NCBI RefSeq assembly: GCF_026340655.1
Contig: NZ_JAPEOZ010000001.1
Span: 2,542,001-2,606,000, forward strand
Source of the DNA: Streptomyces sp. NBC_01275
GTDB taxonomy: Bacteria > Actinomycetota > Actinomycetes > Streptomycetales > Streptomycetaceae
Direction: 5' to 3'
Length of the DNA: 64,000 bases
Positions 17,454 to 27,018 of this stretch are shown piece by piece (the first letter of the stretch is position 1; every line of letters begins with the position of its first letter). Both the position numbers and the translations under genes were made by a program. The notes below the pieces were generated by a model. It searched no databases. It saw only the letters and a list, made by a program, of their open reading frames with translations, and was not told the origin of the DNA.

Positions 17454-18779
17454 ATGGCCGAGGGTGGGCCGATACCGAAGGTGTCGCAGGCGGCCGTGTC
17501 CGGGGCGTCCGACACGGTCGACATGGGTGACGCGGTCGACGGGAGCACGCCGCTGCGCGTCCGCCGTCGGACCGGGCTGCTCGTCACCCTCGTCCTGGGC
17601 GGTCTGACCGCGACTCCGCCGCTGTCGATGGACATGTACCTCCCGGCGCTGCCGGAGGTCACCCGCGCGCTGCACGCGCCCGCCGCGACCGTCCAGCTCA
17701 CGCTGACCGCCTGTCTGGCCGGGATGGCGCTGGGGCAGCTGGTGGTGGGCCCGATGAGCGACCGGTGGGGGCGTCGGCGTCCGCTGCTGATCGGCCTAGC
17801 GGTGTACGTCGTGGCGACCGCCCTGTGCGCGCTGGCCCCGACCGTCGAGCTGCTGACGGCGTTCCGGCTGTTGCAGGGCCTCGCGGGCGCGGCCGGGATC
17901 GTGATCGCGCGGGCCGTCGTGCGCGACCTGTACGACGGTGTGGCGATGGCCCGCTTCTTCTCCACCCTCATGCTGATCTCCGGGGTCGCCCCGGTGATCG
18001 CGCCGCTGATCGGCGCGCAGATCCTGCGGACGACGGACTGGCGGGGCGTGTTCGCGCTGCTGACGGTGGTGGGGCTGGCGCTCGCCGGGCTGGTGTGGGC
18101 GCGGCTCCCGGAGACGCTGCCCGTCGGCGAGCGGCACGCGGGCGGGGTCGGCGAAGCCCTGCGCTCGATGCGCCGCCTCCTCGCCGACCGTTACTTCACC
18201 GGGTATCTGCTCACCGGCGGCTTCGCCTTCGCCGCGCTGTTCGCGTACATCTCCGCCTCGCCGTTCGTCGTCCAGGAGATCTACGGGGCGTCCCCGCAGA
18301 CGTTCGGTCTGCTGTTCGGCGTGAACTCGGTCGGGCTGGTCCTGGTCGGGCAGCTCAACGGCAAGGTGCTGGTGGGCCGGGTCCGGCTGGACCGGGTGCT
18401 GGGCGTGGGACTGGCGGTGGTCGTGCTGGCCGCGGCCGCTCTGCTGCTGATGGCGGCGGGCGTGTTCGGCGAGGTCGGGCTGGTCCCGGTGGCCGCCGGG
18501 CTGTTCGTCCTGATGTCCGCGATGGGCGTCACGCTGCCCAACGCCCAGACCCTCGCCCTGCTGCGCGTGCGCCACTCCGCGGGCTCCGCCTCCGCGCTCC
18601 TGGGCACCTCGTCCTTCCTCATCGGCGCGGTCGCCTCGCCGCTCGTGGGGATCGCCGGCGAGCACACCGCCGTCCCGATGGCCGTCGTCCAACTGGCGGC
18701 CGCACTGGTGGCCCTGGCCTGCTTCATGGGAATGTGCCGACCCTGGACCACAGCCGGGACGGAGGGAGCGGGGAACTGA
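17454..18779 (+). CDS. Bcr/CflA-family multidrug exporter (MFS)
   Basis: The 441-residue protein has a 35-residue polar N-terminus and 12 helices with Bcr/CflA-type motifs: TPPLSMDMYLPALPEV in helix 1 and GPMSDRWGRRRPLL in loop 2-3. This family exports drugs such as chloramphenicol and bicyclomycin. The stop codon overlaps the start of the serine hydrolase gene in CTGA, so the two are translationally coupled, which suggests export and hydrolysis of the same class of compound. Confidence 0.87.
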   Translation: MAEGGPIPKVSQAAVSGASDTVDMGDAVDGSTPLRVRRRTGLLVTLVLGGLTATPPLSMDMYLPALPEVTRALHAPAATVQLTLTACLAGMALGQLVVGPMSDRWGRRRPLLIGLAVYVVATALCALAPTVELLTAFRLLQGLAGAAGIVIARAVVRDLYDGVAMARFFSTLMLISGVAPVIAPLIGAQILRTTDWRGVFALLTVVGLALAGLVWARLPETLPVGERHAGGVGEALRSMRRLLADRYFTGYLLTGGFAFAALFAYISASPFVVQEIYGASPQTFGLLFGVNSVGLVLVGQLNGKVLVGRVRLDRVLGVGLAVVVLAAAALLLMAAGVFGEVGLVPVAAGLFVLMSAMGVTLPNAQTLALLRVRHSAGSASALLGTSSFLIGAVASPLVGIAGEHTAVPMAVVQLAAALVALACFMGMCRPWTTAGTEGAGN

Positions 18780-19900
18780 GCGCACCGAGACTGCGCGTCG
18801 ACACACCGGAACGGGCCGGGCTCGACCCCGAGGAGACGCGCCTCCTCGTCCGCGACGTCGTGGACCTCACCGTCGGCGACCGGCCCTGGGCGGCGGGCGC
18901 CGTCGTGGTCGCCGGACGCGGCCCGGTGATCGCCGTACAGGAGGCGGCGGGCTGGGCGGTGCGGTATTCGGCCTACGATCCGGCGTCCGACGAGGGCGTG
19001 GAGCTGCCGCCGGGGGCACGCGTGCCGATGACCGTCGACACGCCCTTCGACCTGGCGTCCCTCACCAAGCTGTTCACGTCGGTCGCGGCGGTGCAGCAGA
19101 TCGAGCGGGGCACGCTGGGCATCGACGCCCGGGTGGGCGCGTATCTGCCGGACTTCCGCGCGGCCGCCGTCCACGACGTCACCGTCCGCCAGCTCCTCAC
19201 CCACACCTCCGGGCTCCGCCCCGAGCTGCCCCTGTACGACTGTGCGGACGACACCGAACGGATGGAGTCGCTGCGCGCGGAGGCGCCGGTCGGCGAACCG
19301 GGCGCGTACGTCTACTCCGACCTGAACATGCTGCTGCTCCAGCAGCTCCTGGAGCGGCTGACCGGGCGCACCCTCGACGTCCTCGTGCACGAGGGGATCA
19401 CCCGGCCGCTGGGGATGACGTCGACCGACTTCGGGCCCTGTCCGGGCGCGGCGGCCACCGAGGACCAGCGCAGGCCGTGGGCCAAGGCGGACCGGGGGAT
19501 GCTGCGGGGCGTGGTGCACGACGAGAACGCGTGGGCGCTGGGCGGGGTGGCCGGTCACGCGGGCCTGTTCGCCACGGGCCGGGACCTGGCGGTGTTCTGC
19601 CGGACTCTGCTGGCGGGCGGTTCGTACGGTCCCGCCCGCATCCTCGGACCGGATTTCGTGGAGCTGCTGCTGACCCCGCCGGGGCTGGGCTTCGCCGTGG
19701 ACCAGCCGTGGTTCATGGGCGAGCTGGCGGGACAGGGCGCGGCGGGCCACACGGGGTTCACGGGCACCTCGCTGGTCCTGGACCCCGACACCGACACTTT
19801 CGTCGTACTGCTGGCGAACACGGTGCACCCGAGACGGAGGACGACGGACAGCGGGCCGCGGGCACTGGCGGGGACCCGCATGTCGATGGCGGTCAGGTGA
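18776..19900 (+). CDS. Serine hydrolase, beta-lactamase class C / esterase family
   Basis: The 374-residue protein shows the class C set: ASLTKLF (SxxK nucleophile), YSDLN (YxN-like) and GHTGFTG (HTG in place of KTG). The family covers esterases and D-aminopeptidases as well as beta-lactamases. The start is uncertain: CTG 18776 lies 10 bases after GGAGG and overlaps the exporter stop, whereas GTG 18734 has no good ribosome site. No signal peptide appears, so it is probably cytoplasmic. Confidence 0.82.
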   Translation: MSAPRLRVDTPERAGLDPEETRLLVRDVVDLTVGDRPWAAGAVVVAGRGPVIAVQEAAGWAVRYSAYDPASDEGVELPPGARVPMTVDTPFDLASLTKLFTSVAAVQQIERGTLGIDARVGAYLPDFRAAAVHDVTVRQLLTHTSGLRPELPLYDCADDTERMESLRAEAPVGEPGAYVYSDLNMLLLQQLLERLTGRTLDVLVHEGITRPLGMTSTDFGPCPGAAATEDQRRPWAKADRGMLRGVVHDENAWALGGVAGHAGLFATGRDLAVFCRTLLAGGSYGPARILGPDFVELLLTPPGLGFAVDQPWFMGELAGQGAAGHTGFTGTSLVLDPDTDTFVVLLANTVHPRRRTTDSGPRALAGTRMSMAVR

Positions 19901-19906
19901 GTGCAT

Positions 19907-19980
19907 TCAAGCCCGTCCGGCGATTGAGGGCGAGGCCCGTCCAGGGCCGGAGCGGGGGCCTGGGGGCGGCAGCCCTCAGT
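19907..19980 (+). repeat. Streptomyces-type intergenic repeat
   Basis: The stretch beginning CAAGCCCGTCCGGCGATTGAG and continuing GAGGCCCGTCCAGGGCC with a G-rich arm and a final CCTGGGGGCGGCAGCCCTCAG resembles the dispersed intergenic repeat common in Streptomyces chromosomes. Its last part can form a small hairpin and may act as a terminator for the hydrolase gene. Confidence 0.55.
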
Positions 19981-20018
19981 GAGGCCGACCGCAGCTCACG
20001 GTGCCGCATAATCGGCGG

Positions 20019-21041
20019 GTGAACGTCTCCGTATCCGCGTCCGAAACCCTTCGGGGTGCTCTGACGGACCTCCTCGACGGGCTGCCTGCCAGGCAGGCCG
20101 CGCAGGCCGTCGAGCGGCTCATCGCCAACTACCGGGGCGCGACCCCGACCGACGCCCCCATCCTGCGCGACCGCGCGGACGTCGCCGCGTACGCCGCGTA
20201 CCGGATGCCGGCGACCTTCGAGGCGGTGCGCGCGGCGCTGGAGGCGTTCGCGGACGCCGTGCCGCAGTGGACGCCGGGCAGCCATGTGGACGTGGGCGGC
20301 GGGACGGGCGCGGCGACCTGGGCGGTCGGCGCCACCTGGGACGGGACGCGCCCGGTGACGGTGCTGGACTGGGCGGAGCCGGCGCTGGCCTTCGGCCGGG
20401 AGGTCGCCGCCGCGTACCCGGCCCTGCGCGAGGCCCGCTGGCAGCGCGCCCGCATCGGCTCGGCGCTGACCCTCGACCCGACCGACCTCGTCACCGTCTC
20501 CTACGTCCTCAACGAGCTGTCGGTCGCCGACCGCGCCGCGCTCGTCGAGACCGCCGCGTCCGCCGCGCAGGCCGTCGTGATCGTCGAGCCCGGCACCCCG
20601 GACGGCTACGCCCGGATCATCGAGGCCCGCGACCGGCTGATCGCCGCCGGCTTCCGGGTCGCCGCGCCCTGCCCGCACAGCGCCGCCTGCCCCATCGCCC
20701 CCGGCTCGGACTGGTGTCACTTCTCGGCGCGGGTCAACCGCTCCTCCCTGCACCGCCAGGTGAAGGGCGGCTCCCTGCCCTACGAGGACGAGAAGTTCAG
20801 CTATGTCGCGGCCGCCCGCTTCCCCGTCTCCCCCGCCCCCTCCCGGGTGGTACGGCGGCCGCAGATCCGCAAGGGTCAGGTCCTCCTCGACCTGTGCGAG
20901 ACCGGGGAGGGTGCGGAGGCCGGGGAGGGTGCGGAGGCCGGGGAGCGGCTGGGCCGGACGACGGTGACCAAGCGCCACGGCGACCTGTACAAGGCGGCCC
21001 GGGACGCGGACTGGGGCGACGCCTGGCCGCCCCAGCCGTAG
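20019..21041 (+). CDS. Rsm22-type small ribosomal subunit methyltransferase homologue
   Basis: The 340-residue protein has a SAM-binding start ([14 protein letters not shown], near residue 90) and the Rsm22 cysteine motif CPHSAACPI...WCHF near 223-238, thought to hold a metal or Fe-S cluster. Rsm22 proteins are linked to ribosome small subunit assembly. The C-terminal half has a short acidic repeat ([13 protein letters not shown]) encoded by an 18-base duplication at about 20905-20945, specific to this copy. GTG 20019 is chosen because [15 protein letters not shown] is the usual beginning. Confidence 0.83.
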   Translation: MNVSVSASETLRGALTDLLDGLPARQAAQAVERLIANYRGATPTDAPILRDRADVAAYAAYRMPATFEAVRAALEAFADAVPQWTPGSHVDVGGGTGAATWAVGATWDGTRPVTVLDWAEPALAFGREVAAAYPALREARWQRARIGSALTLDPTDLVTVSYVLNELSVADRAALVETAASAAQAVVIVEPGTPDGYARIIEARDRLIAAGFRVAAPCPHSAACPIAPGSDWCHFSARVNRSSLHRQVKGGSLPYEDEKFSYVAAARFPVSPAPSRVVRRPQIRKGQVLLDLCETGEGAEAGEGAEAGERLGRTTVTKRHGDLYKAARDADWGDAWPPQP

Positions 21042-21100
21042 AAGCCTCGCTCTGCCGGAGGTTGGCGGGCTTGTCGGAGCCGGCCGTACGCTCCGGACCC

Positions 21101-21907
21101 ATGACGAACGAGGTGACGACCAAGCAGGTGGACGTGCACGCGGACACACGGGCGGAGGAGCGGACGAAGATCGCCGTGGTCACCGGCGCCGGTTCCGGCA
21201 TCGGGCGGGCCGTTGCCGTGGAACTGCTGCGCGCGGGCTGGTCGGTGGCGCTGGCGGGCAGGCGGGCCGAGACCCTGGAGGGGACGGCCGCGCTGGCCCC
21301 CGAGGGGGCGCGTCTCGCCGTACGGACGGACGTCTCGCGGCCGGAGGAGGTGACGGCGCTCTTCGCCGCCGTGCGGGAGCGGTTCGGGCGGCTGGATCTG
21401 CTGTTCAACAACGCGGGGACGTTCGGGCCGGGCGGGGTGCCCTTCGAGGAACTGCCCTACGACGCCTGGCGGCACGTGGTGGACACCAACCTCAACGGGG
21501 CGTTCCTGTGCGCGCAGGCGGCGTACCGGCTGATGAAGGAGCAGGAGCCGCGCGGCGGACGGATCATCAACAACGGGTCGATCTCCGCGCACACGCCCCG
21601 CCCGCACTCGGCCGCCTACACCGCCACCAAGCACGCCCTGACCGGCCTCACCAAGTCGCTGTCGCTGGACGGGCGGGCGTACGGCATCGCGGTCGGGCAG
21701 ATCGACATCGGCAACGCGGCGACCGACATGACGGCGCGGATGCAGACCGGCGCGTTGCAGGCCAACGGCGAGATCGCACCGGAGCCGGTGATGGACGTCG
21801 CCGACGTGGCGCGCACGGTACGGCACATGGCGGAGCTGCCGCTGGAGGCGAACGTGCAGTTCGCGACGGTGCTGGCGACGGCGATGCCGTACGTGGGGCG
21901 TGGCTGA
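21101..21907 (+). CDS. Short-chain dehydrogenase/reductase
   Basis: The 268-residue protein has the classical SDR pattern: TGAGSGIG cofactor motif at about 28-35, NNAG, a Ser in NNGSISAHT, and catalytic YTATK. A 22-residue hydrophilic N-terminal extension is not part of the fold. Substrate unknown. Sixty bases separate it from the Rsm22-like gene, so cotranscription is possible. Confidence 0.85.
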   Translation: MTNEVTTKQVDVHADTRAEERTKIAVVTGAGSGIGRAVAVELLRAGWSVALAGRRAETLEGTAALAPEGARLAVRTDVSRPEEVTALFAAVRERFGRLDLLFNNAGTFGPGGVPFEELPYDAWRHVVDTNLNGAFLCAQAAYRLMKEQEPRGGRIINNGSISAHTPRPHSAAYTATKHALTGLTKSLSLDGRAYGIAVGQIDIGNAATDMTARMQTGALQANGEIAPEPVMDVADVARTVRHMAELPLEANVQFATVLATAMPYVGRG

Positions 21908-22158
21908 GCCGATCCCCACGGATCGTCAACTCCTCAACCTGCACAAGCGGAGTTTCTCCGTCCGCACCATTGCGGCCGGTAGCAGACTTATGCTCAACTC
22001 TTCTCCACGAGAACTTCACACTTGGGGCATGAGAGTTCCACAAGCCATACCCGAGGGGGGAAGGGCAGTCGTCCCACGGCGCCGGGTGGGGGTGGACCTC
22101 GCAGGAACCGCGAGGGACCGCGAGGTACGCACCGGCCCGTGGGACGTCTGCCGCACCA
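21908..22158. other. Intergenic region with an AT-richer patch, no gene supported
   Basis: About 250 bases between the SDR and the convergent carboxypeptidase. 21940-22030 is AT-richer than the neighbours and might hold a promoter. A reading frame from ATG 22029 runs into the repeat region antisense to the carboxypeptidase and has no ribosome site, so it is not called. Confidence 0.4.
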
Positions 22159-23421
22159 TCAGCTCGGGGGCGGGGACTCACCCGTCGCAGGCTCGGCGGT
22201 CGCAGGCTCGGCGGTCGCAGGCTCGGCGGTGGCAGAATCGGCCGTCACAGGCTCTGCCGTCGAGGGATCGGCGTCGCCCCGGCGTCCGCGCCGGGCCTGG
22301 TACGCGCCCGCCGCCAGCAGCAGGACCGCACCGCCGGCCCCGCCGAGCACGCCCCAGCCGCTCGGCCCGCCCCCGCCCTTCGTCACCGCGGCCCGCGCCC
22401 CGGCGTGCGGCGCGGCCGCCGAGGGCGACACGCGCGCCCCGCCCTCGCTCAACGCGTCGACCAGCGTCCCCACCGCCCCCGCCGAACTCCCCGCCCGAAA
22501 ACCCCAGTCGAGCAGCGCGGCCGTCTCCTCGTAGACGGCGTTGTTGCCGCTGGCGGGATGCAGCACCGCGACCAGGAGGGTGCGCCCCGCGCGGGTGGCC
22601 GCACCGGTGAAGGTGTTCCCGGCATTGCTGGTGTAACCGTTCTTGACCCCGATCATCCCCTCGTACGGCGTCACCCCGTACGTTCCCGACAGCAGCCGGT
22701 CGGTGTTCTCGATGCGGAAGGTCCTGCGGCCGCTGCGGTCGGCCGGGAAGTCGGCGCCCTTCGTGCCGCAGTAGGCGCGGAAGTCGGCGTTCTTCAGACC
22801 GTGCCGGGCGAAGAGGGCGAGGTCGTAGGCGGAGGAGAGCTGGCCCGGGTGGTCGTAGCCGTCGGGGCTGACGACGTGGGTGTCCAGGGCCTGGAGGTCG
22901 GCGGCCTTCGCCTGCATCTCGGCGACCGTGCGCGCCGCCCCGCCGTTCATCCGGGCGAGCACCTGCACGGCGTCGTTGCCCGAGCGAAGGAACACGCCCT
23001 GCCACAGCTGCTCGACGGTGTAGGTGATCCCGGCCTTGACGCCGACGAGGCTGGAGCCGGCCGGGATGCCCGCCAGGTCGGCGTCGGTGACGGTGTGGCG
23101 CTCGGTGCGCTCGAACTTGTCCAGCAGGGTGTCCGCGAACAGCATCTTCAGGGTGGACGCGGGCGCGAGGCGGCGGTGCGCACGGTAGGAGGCGAGGACC
23201 TCGCCGCTGTCGTGGTCGGCGACCAGCCAGGCACGGGCCGTGAGCTTCTTCGGCAGACCCGCGGTCACGGCCGCCTGGACGCCGTCGCGGGCCAGCCGCG
23301 CTCCGCCGATCACCACGTCGGTCGCGGCGGCGGCAGGGGCCGCGGCGACCGCCGGGACGGCGACGGCGGGAGCGGCGAGGGCGAGCAGGGAGCGCCGGGA
23401 CAGGCGCGGAGATGCGTGCAC
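22159..23421 (-). CDS. D-alanyl-D-alanine carboxypeptidase (S11 penicillin-binding protein)
   Basis: The 420-residue protein has an N-terminal signal (SRRSLLALAAPAVAVPAVAAAPAAAA), catalytic PASTLK (S89xxK92), SGND (147-150) and KNG (260-262), and a C-terminal membrane anchor (about 360-380) followed by a repetitive Thr/Ala/Glu/Pro tail. It trims the terminal D-Ala of peptidoglycan stem peptides. KTG appears as KNG. GTG 23421 is preferred since it puts the signal peptide at the N-terminus. Confidence 0.87.
   Translation of the reverse strand: MHASPRLSRRSLLALAAPAVAVPAVAAAPAAAATDVVIGGARLARDGVQAAVTAGLPKKLTARAWLVADHDSGEVLASYRAHRRLAPASTLKMLFADTLLDKFERTERHTVTDADLAGIPAGSSLVGVKAGITYTVEQLWQGVFLRSGNDAVQVLARMNGGAARTVAEMQAKAADLQALDTHVVSPDGYDHPGQLSSAYDLALFARHGLKNADFRAYCGTKGADFPADRSGRRTFRIENTDRLLSGTYGVTPYEGMIGVKNGYTSNAGNTFTGAATRAGRTLLVAVLHPASGNNAVYEETAALLDWGFRAGSSAGAVGTLVDALSEGGARVSPSAAAPHAGARAAVTKGGGGPSGWGVLGGAGGAVLLLAAGAYQARRGRRGDADPSTAEPVTADSATAEPATAEPATAEPATGESPPPS
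22184..22258. repeat. 15-base tandem repeat in the carboxypeptidase C-terminus
   Basis: Five units of GTCGCAGGCTCGGCG (first three identical, last two diverged) encode the TAEPA repeats at the C-terminal tail. The length is a multiple of three, so copy-number change keeps the frame. Confidence 0.85.
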
Positions 23422-23645
23422 GGCGGGACCGTACAAGGGGATTCTGTGGAAAAGCGAATCGCTACCCAACCCCTGCTACCTGGGGATATGCCCTCCACAG
23501 CCTAGGAATCAGCTGTCTCAAGGAATTCTGATCCGGCCCCTCGCATTCTCAGTTCTTACACATCCTTTACTCAGGACGACTCAAAGGTTTCTCCCTAGGT
23601 TGTGGCCGCGCCCACAGCGGGCGCCAAGAACCTTCGAGGAACGGG

Positions 23646-25118
23646 ATGTTTGGCATCTATCTCAAGCGTGAACTGGGCCGGCGCAAGAAGGCCGCCCTGG
23701 TCATCGCACTGGGTCTGGCGCTCGGAATCGCGCTGGTCATCACCGTCAACTCGGTGTCGGCCGGCATGACGCAGGCGCAGGACAAGGTCCTGCAGTCGCT
23801 CTACGGCCTCGGCACCGACATGACCGTCACCAAAGCCCGCACCGCGCCCACGGGCAACAGTTCCGGGGGCCCCAGATTCGAGTTCGACGCGAAGGGCCAG
23901 GACGACGACGACTCGACGACGCAGAGCTCGGACCGGGTGACGACCCAGGGCGGTCAGGTCCTGAAGTCCTCCCTGGTGACGAAGGTCGCCGACCAGAAGG
24001 GCGTGTCGTCCGCGGTCGGCGCGCTCACCCTGAACGTCACCAAGGTCGACGGCTCCTTCACCCAGGGCAAGGCCCAGAGCACCACCGGCAGCAGCGGCAA
24101 CAGCGGCCAGGGCGGTCCCGGCGGCGGCAACAACAGCGGCTCCACCGCGGCGCCCCAGGTCCAGGGCGGCGGCGCCTCCTTCGACGTCAACTCCTACACC
24201 GTGGCCGGCGTCGACGTCACCGACCAGGACCTCGGCCCGCTGGCCAGCTCGAAGATCACCTCGGGGGTGACCTTCACCTCGGCGCAGACCAACGCCAAGG
24301 TCGCCGTCGTGGCCAAGTCGTACGCCAAGGAGAACAAGTACAAGGTCGGCTCGACCCTGAAGATCTCCGGCACCAAGTACAAGGTCATCGGCATCGCGAC
24401 GCCCGACAGCAGCGAGTCCACCACGGACGTCTACCTCCCGCTGAAGCAGGCGCAGACCCTCGGCGACGCCAAGAACCAGGTCACCACGATCTACGTCAAG
24501 GCGACCGACTCCAAGCAGATCGACACCGTCAAGGCGACGATCCAGAAGAACATCTCCGGTACGACGGTGACGACCTCCGCCGACCTCGCCGAGACGGTCT
24601 CCGGCTCCCTCTCCACCGCCTCCAACCTGGCGACCAGCGTCGGCAAGTGGCTGTCGATCGCGGTGCTCGCCGCCGCGTTCCTGGTGGCCGCGCTGCTCAC
24701 CTCCTCGGCGGTCTCCCGCCGCGTGCGTGAGTTCGGCACCCTGAAGGCGCTCGGCTGGCCGAGCCGCCGGGTGACCCGGCAGGTCGTCGGCGAGTCCATG
24801 GTCAACGGTCTGCTCGGCGGCGCCCTCGGCATCGCCCTGGGCCTGGCCGCCGCGTACGCGGTGACCGCGATCAGCCCGACCCTGACGGCGGAGCTCGGCA
24901 GCACCGGCGGCGGCATGGGCGGCGGCCCCGGCGGCGGCGGTCCCGGCCAGCAGTCCGCGTCCAACACGATGGAGATCGCCCTGTCGGCGCCCGTCTCCGT
25001 CACCACCATCGCCCTCGCGGTGGGCCTGGCGGTCGCCGGCGGTCTGATCGCCGGCGCGATGGGCGGCTGGCGCGCCTCCCGGATGCGCCCGGCGGACGCC
25101 CTGCGCAGCGTGTCCTGA
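23646..25118 (+). CDS. ABC transporter permease, MacB/FtsX type
   Basis: The 490-residue protein has one N-terminal helix (about 16-38), a large extracellular domain with low-complexity Gly/Ser/Asn linkers (residues about 145-175), then three helices near the C-terminus and the FtsX motif RRVREFGTLKALGW. This matches MacB-type permeases lacking the ATPase, which work by mechanotransmission. The ATPase follows 65 bases later. It begins with ATG 23646 after GAGGAACGGG. The 5' region 23422-23645 is AT-richer and probably holds the promoter. Confidence 0.88.
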   Translation: MFGIYLKRELGRRKKAALVIALGLALGIALVITVNSVSAGMTQAQDKVLQSLYGLGTDMTVTKARTAPTGNSSGGPRFEFDAKGQDDDDSTTQSSDRVTTQGGQVLKSSLVTKVADQKGVSSAVGALTLNVTKVDGSFTQGKAQSTTGSSGNSGQGGPGGGNNSGSTAAPQVQGGGASFDVNSYTVAGVDVTDQDLGPLASSKITSGVTFTSAQTNAKVAVVAKSYAKENKYKVGSTLKISGTKYKVIGIATPDSSESTTDVYLPLKQAQTLGDAKNQVTTIYVKATDSKQIDTVKATIQKNISGTTVTTSADLAETVSGSLSTASNLATSVGKWLSIAVLAAAFLVAALLTSSAVSRRVREFGTLKALGWPSRRVTRQVVGESMVNGLLGGALGIALGLAAAYAVTAISPTLTAELGSTGGGMGGGPGGGGPGQQSASNTMEIALSAPVSVTTIALAVGLAVAGGLIAGAMGGWRASRMRPADALRSVS

Positions 25119-25183
25119 CCCGTGACCACATCCGCGTACGCGGTCGCCACATCTCATACGCATCCGTAGAACCCGGAGAACCC

Positions 25184-25879
25184 ATGTACAACCTCAGAGG
25201 CGTCACCAAGCGCTACACGCGGGGCAAGGAGACGATCGAGGCGCTGCGCGGCGTCGACCTCACGATCGAGGACGGCGACCAGCTCGTCATCCAGGGCCCC
25301 ACCGGCGGCGGCAAGTCGACGCTGCTGCAGATGATCGGCGGCCTGGACCGGCCGACCGAGGGCAGCGTCGAGCTGGACGGCATCGACCTCGCACGCATCA
25401 GCGAGGCCAAGCTGACCCGGGTGCGCGCCGAGAAGATCGGCATCATCTTCCAGTCGTTCAACCTCATCCCGACGCTGACCGCGCAGGAGAACGTCGAGAC
25501 GGCCCTCGTCCCGCTCGGCGTGAAGCCGGCGGAGCGGCGCGAGCGGGCGGCGGAGGCGCTGAGCTCGGTCGGTCTCGGCGACCGCCTGCGCCACGCCCCG
25601 TCCGAGCTGTCCGGCGGCCAGCAGCAGCGCGTCGCGATCGCCCGCGCGCTGGTCAAGAAGCCGAAGGTGCTGCTCGCCGACGAGCCCACCGGCAACCTCG
25701 ACGAGGGCACCCGCGACGACATCATGGGCCTGCTGGAGGGCCTGTGGCACGAGTACGGACTGACCTTCATCATGGTCACCCACGACTCGTCGATCGCCCG
25801 GCGGGCTCCGCGGCTGGCCACCATCAAGGCGGGCCAGATCACGCTGACCGAGCAGGCGGTCGCCCGCTCCTCCTGGTGA
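25184..25879 (+). CDS. ABC transporter ATP-binding protein, MacB/LolD type
   Basis: The 231-residue ATPase has Walker A GPTGGGKST (38-46), Q-loop FQSFNLIPTLT, signature LSGGQQQR, Walker B VLLADEPT and the H-loop THDSS. Together with the upstream permease it forms a two-gene exporter. The strong terminator at 25899 closes the operon. Confidence 0.92.
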   Translation: MYNLRGVTKRYTRGKETIEALRGVDLTIEDGDQLVIQGPTGGGKSTLLQMIGGLDRPTEGSVELDGIDLARISEAKLTRVRAEKIGIIFQSFNLIPTLTAQENVETALVPLGVKPAERRERAAEALSSVGLGDRLRHAPSELSGGQQQRVAIARALVKKPKVLLADEPTGNLDEGTRDDIMGLLEGLWHEYGLTFIMVTHDSSIARRAPRLATIKAGQITLTEQAVARSSW

Positions 25880-25898
25880 GACACGAGGGGCTGCCGTC

Positions 25899-25940
25899 CG
25901 AGGGGCCGTTCACCGCCTGCCGGTGGTGAACGGCCCCTCG
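25899..25940. terminator. Bidirectional terminator between convergent genes
   Basis: CGAGGGGCCGTTCACC (25899-25914) pairs perfectly with GGTGAACGGCCCCTCG (25925-25940), a 16-pair stem with a 10-base loop, between the ABC ATPase and the convergent NTF2-like gene. Confidence 0.9.
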
Positions 25941-25961
25941 GCGTTCCCGGTCGTACGGCCG

Positions 25962-26288
25962 TTACGCCTGGCCGGTCTCGAAGCGGGAGATCCGGCCGTC
26001 GTCCTCGACGACGAAGCTCCACCTGGTGCGCATCTCGCCCCAGGTGTCGTTGCAGTAGCGGGCGACCAGGGCGCGGCCGTCCCGGGACTCGTTGTCGACG
26101 TCCAGGTGGCCGTGGGAGGAGAAGATCTCCCGTTCGATCCACTCGTCGAGGTCGCGGTCGGAACCGTCGTCCGCCATGGTCGCGCCGGGCGCGAGAAGCG
26201 CGAGGAAGGCCTCCCGGTCACGGGCGTTGACGGCGGTGACGAAGGCGCGGACGGCCGGGTCGCTGAGCTTGGCGGTCTGAATCGTCAT
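25962..26288 (-). CDS. SnoaL/NTF2-like protein
   Basis: The 108-residue protein has the cone-shaped NTF2 pattern: an N-terminal helix (AVRAFVTAVNARDREAFLALLAPGATMADDGS) and strands ending in WSFVVEDDGRISRFETGQA. Members include polyketide cyclases and isomerases but many have no known activity. ATG 26288 fits the domain boundary. Function unassigned. Confidence 0.75.
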   Translation of the reverse strand: MTIQTAKLSDPAVRAFVTAVNARDREAFLALLAPGATMADDGSDRDLDEWIEREIFSSHGHLDVDNESRDGRALVARYCNDTWGEMRTRWSFVVEDDGRISRFETGQA

Positions 26289-26422
26289 GCCAGCCAGACT
26301 CACACCGCTCCCCCGGGCCCGCCACCCGAACGGCGTCCAGGACGGGCCGGTCGGGTGGGAGAGGTGCGACGGTGGAGCAACGGAGGGGGCCATTGCCGTT
26401 CTCGTCTGCTCAGGGAGTCACC

Positions 26423-26968
26423 GTGACGTGTTACGACCGACGCGATCTGGGTCTGCTGCTGCTCCGGCTGGGCGCCGGCGGGGTGCTGGCCGCACACGGC
26501 GCGCAGAAACTGTTCGGCTGGTTCGGCGGGCACGGCCTGGAGGGGACCGGCCAGTTCATGGAGTCCGTCGGCTATGCGCCCGGCAAGGCGAGCGCGACGG
26601 CGGCGGGCCTCGCGGAGACCGGCGGCGGTGTGCTGCTGGCGCTGGGTCTGGCCACTCCCGCGGCGGGCGCGGCCGCGGCCGGCGCGATGGCGGGCGCGGC
26701 GGCGGTGCACGTGCCCAACGGCTTCTTCGCGATGAGCGGCGGCTACGAGCACGCGGCGTCCCTGGGCCTCACGGCCGCGGGGCTCGCGATCGCCGGCCCC
26801 GGCCGGCTCTCCCTGGACCACGCGCTCGGCCACCGGGTCGACCGGGGCTGGATGGTCCCGGCGGCCCTCGGGGTGACGGCGGCGGTCACGACGATCGTCG
26901 TGGGCCTGCGCAACCAGCGGCTGCGCAGACGGGAGGAGGGGGAGCAGCAGGCGCTGTTCGACGAGTAG
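26423..26968 (+). CDS. DoxX-family membrane protein
   Basis: The 181-residue protein has four hydrophobic helices with DoxX features (RDLGLLLLRLGAGGVLAAHGAQKLFGWFGGHG at the N-terminus and HVPNGFFA). DoxX proteins in actinobacteria are connected with redox balance or thiosulfate and radical handling. GTG 26423 follows CAGGGAG. Charged C-terminus in the cytoplasm. Confidence 0.85.
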   Translation: MTCYDRRDLGLLLLRLGAGGVLAAHGAQKLFGWFGGHGLEGTGQFMESVGYAPGKASATAAGLAETGGGVLLALGLATPAAGAAAAGAMAGAAAVHVPNGFFAMSGGYEHAASLGLTAAGLAIAGPGRLSLDHALGHRVDRGWMVPAALGVTAAVTTIVVGLRNQRLRRREEGEQQALFDE

Positions 26969-27018
26969 CTCGTCCGCGGGGGCGGCCGCCTGTCGGGGGG
27001 ACCTGGCAGGCTGCGGCC

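Noticed and set aside
22029..22250. Possible short plus-strand gene beginning MRVPQAIPEGGRAVV
   Set aside because: It has no proper ribosome site and soon runs into the repeat region antisense to the carboxypeptidase tail.
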